From positions 23,856,090 through 23,920,089 of the forward strand of contig NC_053153.1 of NCBI RefSeq assembly GCF_016808335.1: DNA of 64,000 bases, written 5' to 3'. The notes under the pieces were generated by a model. It was given only the letters and a program-made list of their open reading frames with translations. It ran no database searches and was not told the DNA's origin. Made by a program: the position numbers and the translations under genes. Each line of letters opens with the position of its first letter. The first letter of the stretch is position 1. Shown piece after piece: positions 59,160 through 64,000 of this stretch. The DNA is from Panicum virgatum (Eukaryota; Streptophyta; Magnoliopsida; Poales; Poaceae).

Positions 59160-59651
59160 TGTCTTATGCTGCAATATCAATAAGGCACTTTCATAATTCT
59201 ATTCTAATTCATAATTAATTTTTAAAAAAATTCTGTAATAGTACTGAAATTGTAATACTAAACGAGTGTTCTAAAGCACCAAATCTAATACAGCTAATCC
59301 ACTTTTCTGTAGTAGATCAGGAGTACGCAATTCGACAGAGTTTCGCCGCTTTTCTTCTCCTCACCCCTCTCTTTTGTTTCTGAATTTTTAGACTCAAATG
59401 ACAAAGGGAATGACGGCGAATGGTGGCCAGGGGTTAAAATAGGGGGGAGGGACCCTGTCGCCCCGTCAACGGGCGACAGGCCCCCCTCTTTTTTTTCTCC
59501 AGGGACTTCGTTGCAAATTTGAAGAAAAAAAATTACATTTGAGCCCTGTCACCCCCCATAGGGCGACCGGGGTATATTTTTGAAATTTTCCAAAACGGAC
59601 ATATATTTTTGAAATTTTAATTTTTTTTAAATATAAAAAAGAAAAAACCGC
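59157..59651 (-). repeat. Right inverted arm
   Basis: Inverted match to 54869-55530 with shorter GC block. It contains GATATTGCAG (minus), the acceptor before gene C. Confidence 0.85.
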
Positions 59652-59660
59652 CCCAAAACG

Positions 59661-60341
59661 GGCTGGCACGCGCACGGACCGGCCCACCGCCTCCAAGATC
59701 GTGATGCCCGGCGCCTCGGGCCCACCAGCCAGGCAACCGACCGCCTCTCTCCGCGGCTCCGCCGCTACTCTTGCTCCTCGACGTCCCCACAGTTTCGTTT
59801 GGTTGCTTCCCGGCCGCAAGAGCGGGGTGTACCTCGCCTCACCGCCGTCCGCGCCGGCGCCACCGCGCCAGCGCCGCCATCTCTCCTACCTGGGAGTCCA
59901 TCTCTCACAGAAGAAGAGCAGATCTCCGGGGCGTCCTCCACTCGCAACTCCATTCTAGGCCTTGTGCGCCAGCGCCGCAGGCAGTCCCGGTGTAATCCTC
60001 TGCAGCTCGTAAGCATCTGCGGAGGCTGTCTTTTACCTTCTCTTCCCCACATTAGTTCGTGCGAACCCTAGTAGTCCTCTGTTAAGAAATCTCTAAGCAA
60101 GAACTCTCAGGCGCTCGCCTGGGAGAGATTGGTTGGATTTATTTGCTGATTGGTTGAGCTTAGGGCGTGCTCTCCTTGCTTTTACGCTGATGCCGCCCTT
60201 TCTGATCTGCGCAGGAAGAAATTTGAGGGGGTGCTGGGGGAATTATTGTAGTTCCACCCAAGTCATCTGAAGAGCGGAATGCGTTGTCTCTGGAATTAAA
60301 TTCCGTAGAAGTAGATCTTGCCATGGTTGTTACAGAAGGAA
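59661..60341 (+). promoter_or_regulatory. PPR gene promoter, 5' UTR, leader intron and uORF
   Basis: GC-rich start region from about 59690. A probable leader intron 60009-60214 (CAGCTC/GTAAGC ... GCGCAG/GAAG). An ATG at 60323 (good context, CCATGG) opens a 35-codon upstream frame that overlaps the main start at 60342 in another frame and could reduce translation. Confidence 0.55.
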
Positions 60342-62107
60342 ATGGTATATTTTGGGGATATCAGCTGCTGCGGATGTGGTATGTCGTCACATGGTTCTGC
60401 TCCAGTGATCATAAACGCGTCTACACGGTCTTTGAGGATTAGAGGGCATGCTGTCTCTTTGGATTATCCCACTAGGACTGAGCAGAAGAATGAGGCCAAT
60501 CTAGTGGTGATACGACCAGATCGAAGACTGCGGGATGATTTTGTAGATGCAGGTGCAGACCACGGAAATGGCAGAATAGCTGCAGAGGTCAAGAAGTCTT
60601 TACCATCCCTGGAAGCTAATCTGAGAAAGCTGCTGAATGAGCAACAAAAACCAAGAAGGTCCTTGAATCATAACTCAGACATGGTGGCTAATGGGGCATA
60701 TTTTTCAAAGCATAAAGCTGAGTGCTATGCCGACAGCCTCCGCCGGCACTGCAACAATGGGAAGCTCATTCAAGCTTGCCGCGTGATCGATGAGATGGTA
60801 TTACATGGCCAAGTTCCAGATTCAAAGTGTTGTGTTAGATTAATCCGTGGGCTTGTGAGAACTGGTAAGGTCAACAAAGCTACGCATGTTCTTAAGGTCA
60901 TGGTGCTTTCAGGTGGGATTCCTGATACCATCACCTGCAACATGTTGATTGCACAACTTTGCCGCGAAGGGCAGCTGAGTTCTGCAATGAAAGTTTTGGA
61001 GGATATGAGGTTTACCGGTTGCTCTCCAAGTGGCATCACTTTTAACACTTTGATTAGGTGCATGTGCGGCCAGCATATGTATGGCAGGGCAGTTTCCTTT
61101 TGGAAAGAGCAACTCACAATAGGTTGGCCACCATATGAGATGACGAGCACCTTGCTTGTTGATCTTGTATGCAAACATTGTGGTCCCATGCGGGCTCTTG
61201 AAGTATTAGATGAACTTGGTTTGGAGGGATGCCAACCAGATGTTGTCACTTACAATGCCCTTATCAATGCATCATGCAAAGCAGGCTGTTTGAACGATGC
61301 AAAGATGATCTTGACTTGTCTTGCAGCTGAAGGCATTGAACCAAATGGTACAACATATTGCATCCTGCTTCATTCCCTCTGTGACAAGAGAAGGTGGTTG
61401 AAGTCGGTGATTTGCTTGCACACATGAAGCAGGCAAATCGTGAGCCTGATGTTACTGCCTACAATATCTTTATCAACTACTTCTGTAAGTATGGACATCT
61501 GGATCAGGCAATTGATGTTTTGGAGATGATGGTGAGTGATAAATGCTTTCCTGATATAGTGACATACAACACACTTCTGAATGCCATCTCTAAAAGGGGG
61601 ATGGTTGAAGAAGCTCTTGGAATTTTTCATGCTATTAGAGAAAATGGATGCCAGGTGGTTTGTATCACATACAACACCCTCATAGATGCTTTAGCAAAGA
61701 AAGGTGAGGTTATTAGTGCTATGGCTCTGTTTGATGAAATGATTGGTGATGGGATCAATCCTGATAATGTCACTTATGGATCACTTGTCATGGGCTTCTG
61801 TAAGAAGAACATGGCCAAGGAAGCACTGGAGCTTTTGAATCAGATGCTTGCTCTTGGCTTTGAGATTAAAGCAACTACCTTTTCCATGATGATCCAAGCA
61901 TTGTGCAGAGAGTGTAAAGCTGAAACTGCTGCTAAAATATTAAGAGTAATGGTATCGAAAAATATCAACCACAGGACTGCATTTTATTTATCTATTGTCA
62001 CCAGAGTTGCCAAGTCAGGTCAGGTTAAAGAGGCCCAAATGCTATACCAGGAGTTAGTAAAGTGCCAGGTCCTTAAAGAAAACTCCCAATTTACTTTAAG
62101 CGGTTAG
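60342..62107 (+). pseudogene. Pentatricopeptide repeat (P-class) protein, one frameshift
   Basis: ATG at 60342. About 130 residues of N-terminal leader without repeats (organellar targeting expected for the family), then about a dozen ~35-residue PPR units such as PDVVTYNALINASCKAG and PDNVTYGSLVMGFCKKN, with no DYW or E domain: P class, sequence-specific organellar RNA binding. The reading frame shifts by one base near 61394, after HSLCDKRRW; the rest continues in another frame from about 61400 to the stop at 62105-62107. Without the shift it would be about 588 aa. This is a recent pseudogene or a sequence error, since everything else is clean. The exact ortholog is not identified. Confidence 0.82.
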
Positions 62108-64000
62108 TTTCTGGATTGTAAGATCCTCAAGTCACTCAATAATCAACAAAGTGATAGAAAAATGCAAATCAGCTGACACAGCAGATAATTTCTGGAAGTT
62201 TTGCACTGTGAATAATGTCTTCAGTGAGGTACCTCACTCCTGTTGTTTATTTTCGTGGTTGTTTATATTGCATATTTAGTGGGTATGGATGCAATGGCAG
62301 TTATGACATGGTTCATGCCTTTTCAGTCTCGTATAGTTTTTTTAGTATTCCTTTATAAACATTTACTAGGACCTCATGTGCAATCAATGATTTGGCTTAG
62401 ATTTTTTTGGTATTCCTTTATAAACATTTACTAGGACCTCACGTGCAATCAATGATTTGGCTCGGATGCTCGTGTCGAATATAGGCACATGTCAATTGTT
62501 GTTCTATGCCAGACCTTCTGTTGCATCATTAGCACATGATTTTTGTTTTCCCATAGAACATGTGAAGTTGGGGATACCATTCTTTGCAACTATATTTCTT
62601 TCTCAACCACATTGTGTATTTGTTGTCGATGTCCACAGACTTCAATTATTAGTATTTGGTTAAGATAAGCTTTTACCATACCTTTTGCAAATCTATTGCA
62701 TTTTCTCTATGTGCACTGTTTTCTTTCCAAAGATGGCTCCATTTGTCCCTGTATTTTTAGTTAGATGAGACTGTCTATGTGAAACATCAAATTTTTACAA
62801 ATGCTTTGTCTCTTAAGTCTCAAAGTAGTAAGCTATGTCTGTCTTTTTCCTCTCTTATGGTAGAATTAGTTGGGGTCATGTTTCAGAAAGAATAAGTTGT
62901 GTTCATTAAACTTGGAGAGAAAAAAAAGGGCGAGCTTAAGCAACTCTCCTGGTGGCTTTCACACCTCCACGCCATAAAAATTCTGTTCCTAGTACATGGT
63001 TAATGAATAAATTTTCATTGTACTGTTTCCTTCAAAGAGAAGTATAGTCTAGCACTCTAGCTACTGTTGCAAGTATGTAATATTCCGTAACTTATACAGC
63101 ATCACATAACCGTGCTGCTGTCTTCAGGTCCACTTGTTTGAGGACTGTTGACCAGTACCACACCATGATGCTTGCTTGATGGCTCTTGGCATAGAATGGA
63201 CACGGTGGGGTCATGCTCCACATTTCTTCATTTCTTCTTTAGTCTTACAAAGCAGCAGCCAGCAGGATTGTTCAGAGACTGTAGTTCCATGCCATTCTTC
63301 TGCACGCATCACCTCATTAAGCATGGTTATCAGCCGATGATTGATTATGTGTTCACATATTGTGCTTGTACTCCTGGAGAAGTTGTCTTTGTTCATGTAG
63401 TCACCTCAACGGGACCTTACGACGGCCTCCTGTATTTCTGGAGGATTGGCAGTGGCCAATGCTCAATGCTGCTTGCAAAATTGTATATGGTTGCGCTCAC
63501 GTTGATTTCTTTTGTGATCGAAGAGTCATTGATGATGGAATGGATGGAATGGACATGTGGGACCGGGGCATATTCACCACGGCAAACGTTGTCTCTTCTA
63601 ATTTCAAAATCTTTTCTTTAGGTGTGCCACAAAATATTGCATTTATCTCATAAAATCTTCTTTTGTTGTTAGGCCAGTCTAAGTGCACAGTTGCATTCCA
63701 GAGTTAACAAGATTGAGAAATTGGTAACTATACCGGTTGGATTTCACGGTGATGAAACTCTTCTCTTATATCTCATGAAATTCTCCCTTGCTGAAGTGGC
63801 ATGCTATTTAATGCTTATGAAACTCTTGATGAAACTTCCATTAAGACTAGACTTACGATAAAAGAAAAAAAGGAAAGGAGGTTGCACATGTATCAGAGAT
63901 TGCTTGGCGATGTGAAAACCACGGTAGGCCTCAGCTAACGGTCGCCAAAATCGTTGCGCAAACATCACTGTTCATTCACGGATCAGAGTCCAATGGCCAG
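62108..64000 (+). other. 3' flank of the PPR gene
   Basis: AT-rich. It may contain spliced 3' UTR (possible acceptor CTTCAG/GTCC near 63127). Overlapping frames at 63172-63653 lack recognisable domains. No other gene found. Confidence 0.45.
62337..62466. repeat. 65-bp tandem duplication
   Basis: Two copies (62337-62401, 62402-62466) of a block containing TATTCCTTTATAAACATT and CAATCAATGATTTGGCT, differing at a few positions. Confidence 0.88.

Larger units (their letters stand above)
54869..59651. mobile_element. 4.8-kb Mutator-like element with long inverted arms and convergent genes
   Basis: Inverted arms about 662 bp (left) and 495 bp (right), beginning GCAGTTTTTTC and GCGGTTTTTTC. Perfect 9-bp TSD CCCAAAACG at 54860-54868 and 59652-59660. 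Each arm holds GGCGAC boxes, a purine-rich leader and a 3' splice site (GATATTGCAG) directing transcription inward. Three genes lie inside: GRF zinc finger A and B (plus) and a SANT-like gene C (minus). No transposase domain (MULE, hAT, CACTA or Harbinger) was recognised, so it is either non-autonomous or uses an unfamiliar one. Superfamily is inferred from the TSD length and arm length. Confidence 0.8.

Noticed and set aside
63172..63653. Frames of 149 and 97 codons after the PPR gene
   Set aside because: No recognised domain, overlapping frames, no clean gene model; more likely 3' UTR or intron.
1..64000. tRNA, rRNA or organellar insertions
   Set aside because: None recognised by eye; tRNA-like matches were only the primer-binding sites of retroelements.

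Overview
The window is nuclear DNA from a grass, most likely a panicoid. The evidence is three plant genes with canonical GT-AG introns, grass-type LTR retrotransposons with initiator-Met tRNA primer sites, an Au-type SINE, a Stowaway MITE and several MULE and hAT elements. Species assignment is inference only. No prokaryotic, organellar, CRISPR, rRNA or tRNA features were recognised.

Layout: 1-12878 is two Ty3/gypsy elements, both read leftward. Element 1 (3060-bp LTR) sits inside the reverse transcriptase of element 2 (3662-bp LTR), and both run off the left edge. 12879-13186 is a hAT remnant that appears to supply the last codons of the next gene. 13134-16669 (minus) is a seven-exon PMT-type methyltransferase gene with a GC-rich 5' region near 17500-17950. 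18157-24856 is a full-length L1-type LINE with a perfect 15-bp target-site duplication (TSD). 25888-52558 (minus) is a 32-exon exportin-4 gene whose reconstructed reading frame is open over 1167 codons although its introns hold about ten insertions. 52559-60341 is the head-to-head interval between exportin-4 and a PPR gene. It contains a Tourist-like MITE and a 4.8-kb element with long inverted arms (54869-59651). 60342-62107 (plus) is the PPR gene, broken by one frameshift.

The most unusual object is the element at 54869-59651. It has inverted arms of about 660 and 495 bp, a perfect 9-bp TSD of the Mutator type, an array of GGCGAC boxes in alternating orientation in the arms, and convergent genes: two GRF-type zinc-finger genes reading right and one intact SANT/Myb-like gene reading left. 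I see no recognisable transposase.

The second theme is how close transposons sit to splice signals in exportin-4. A copia element fills an intron that was about 84 bp. A second copia element (antisense, same family) lies 18 nt from a 3' splice site. A SINE lies only a few nucleotides beyond another 3' splice site. The last two both separate a plausible branch point from its acceptor. The host genes are functionally unrelated (Golgi methyltransferase, nuclear export receptor, organellar RNA binding). They share only position and transposon load.
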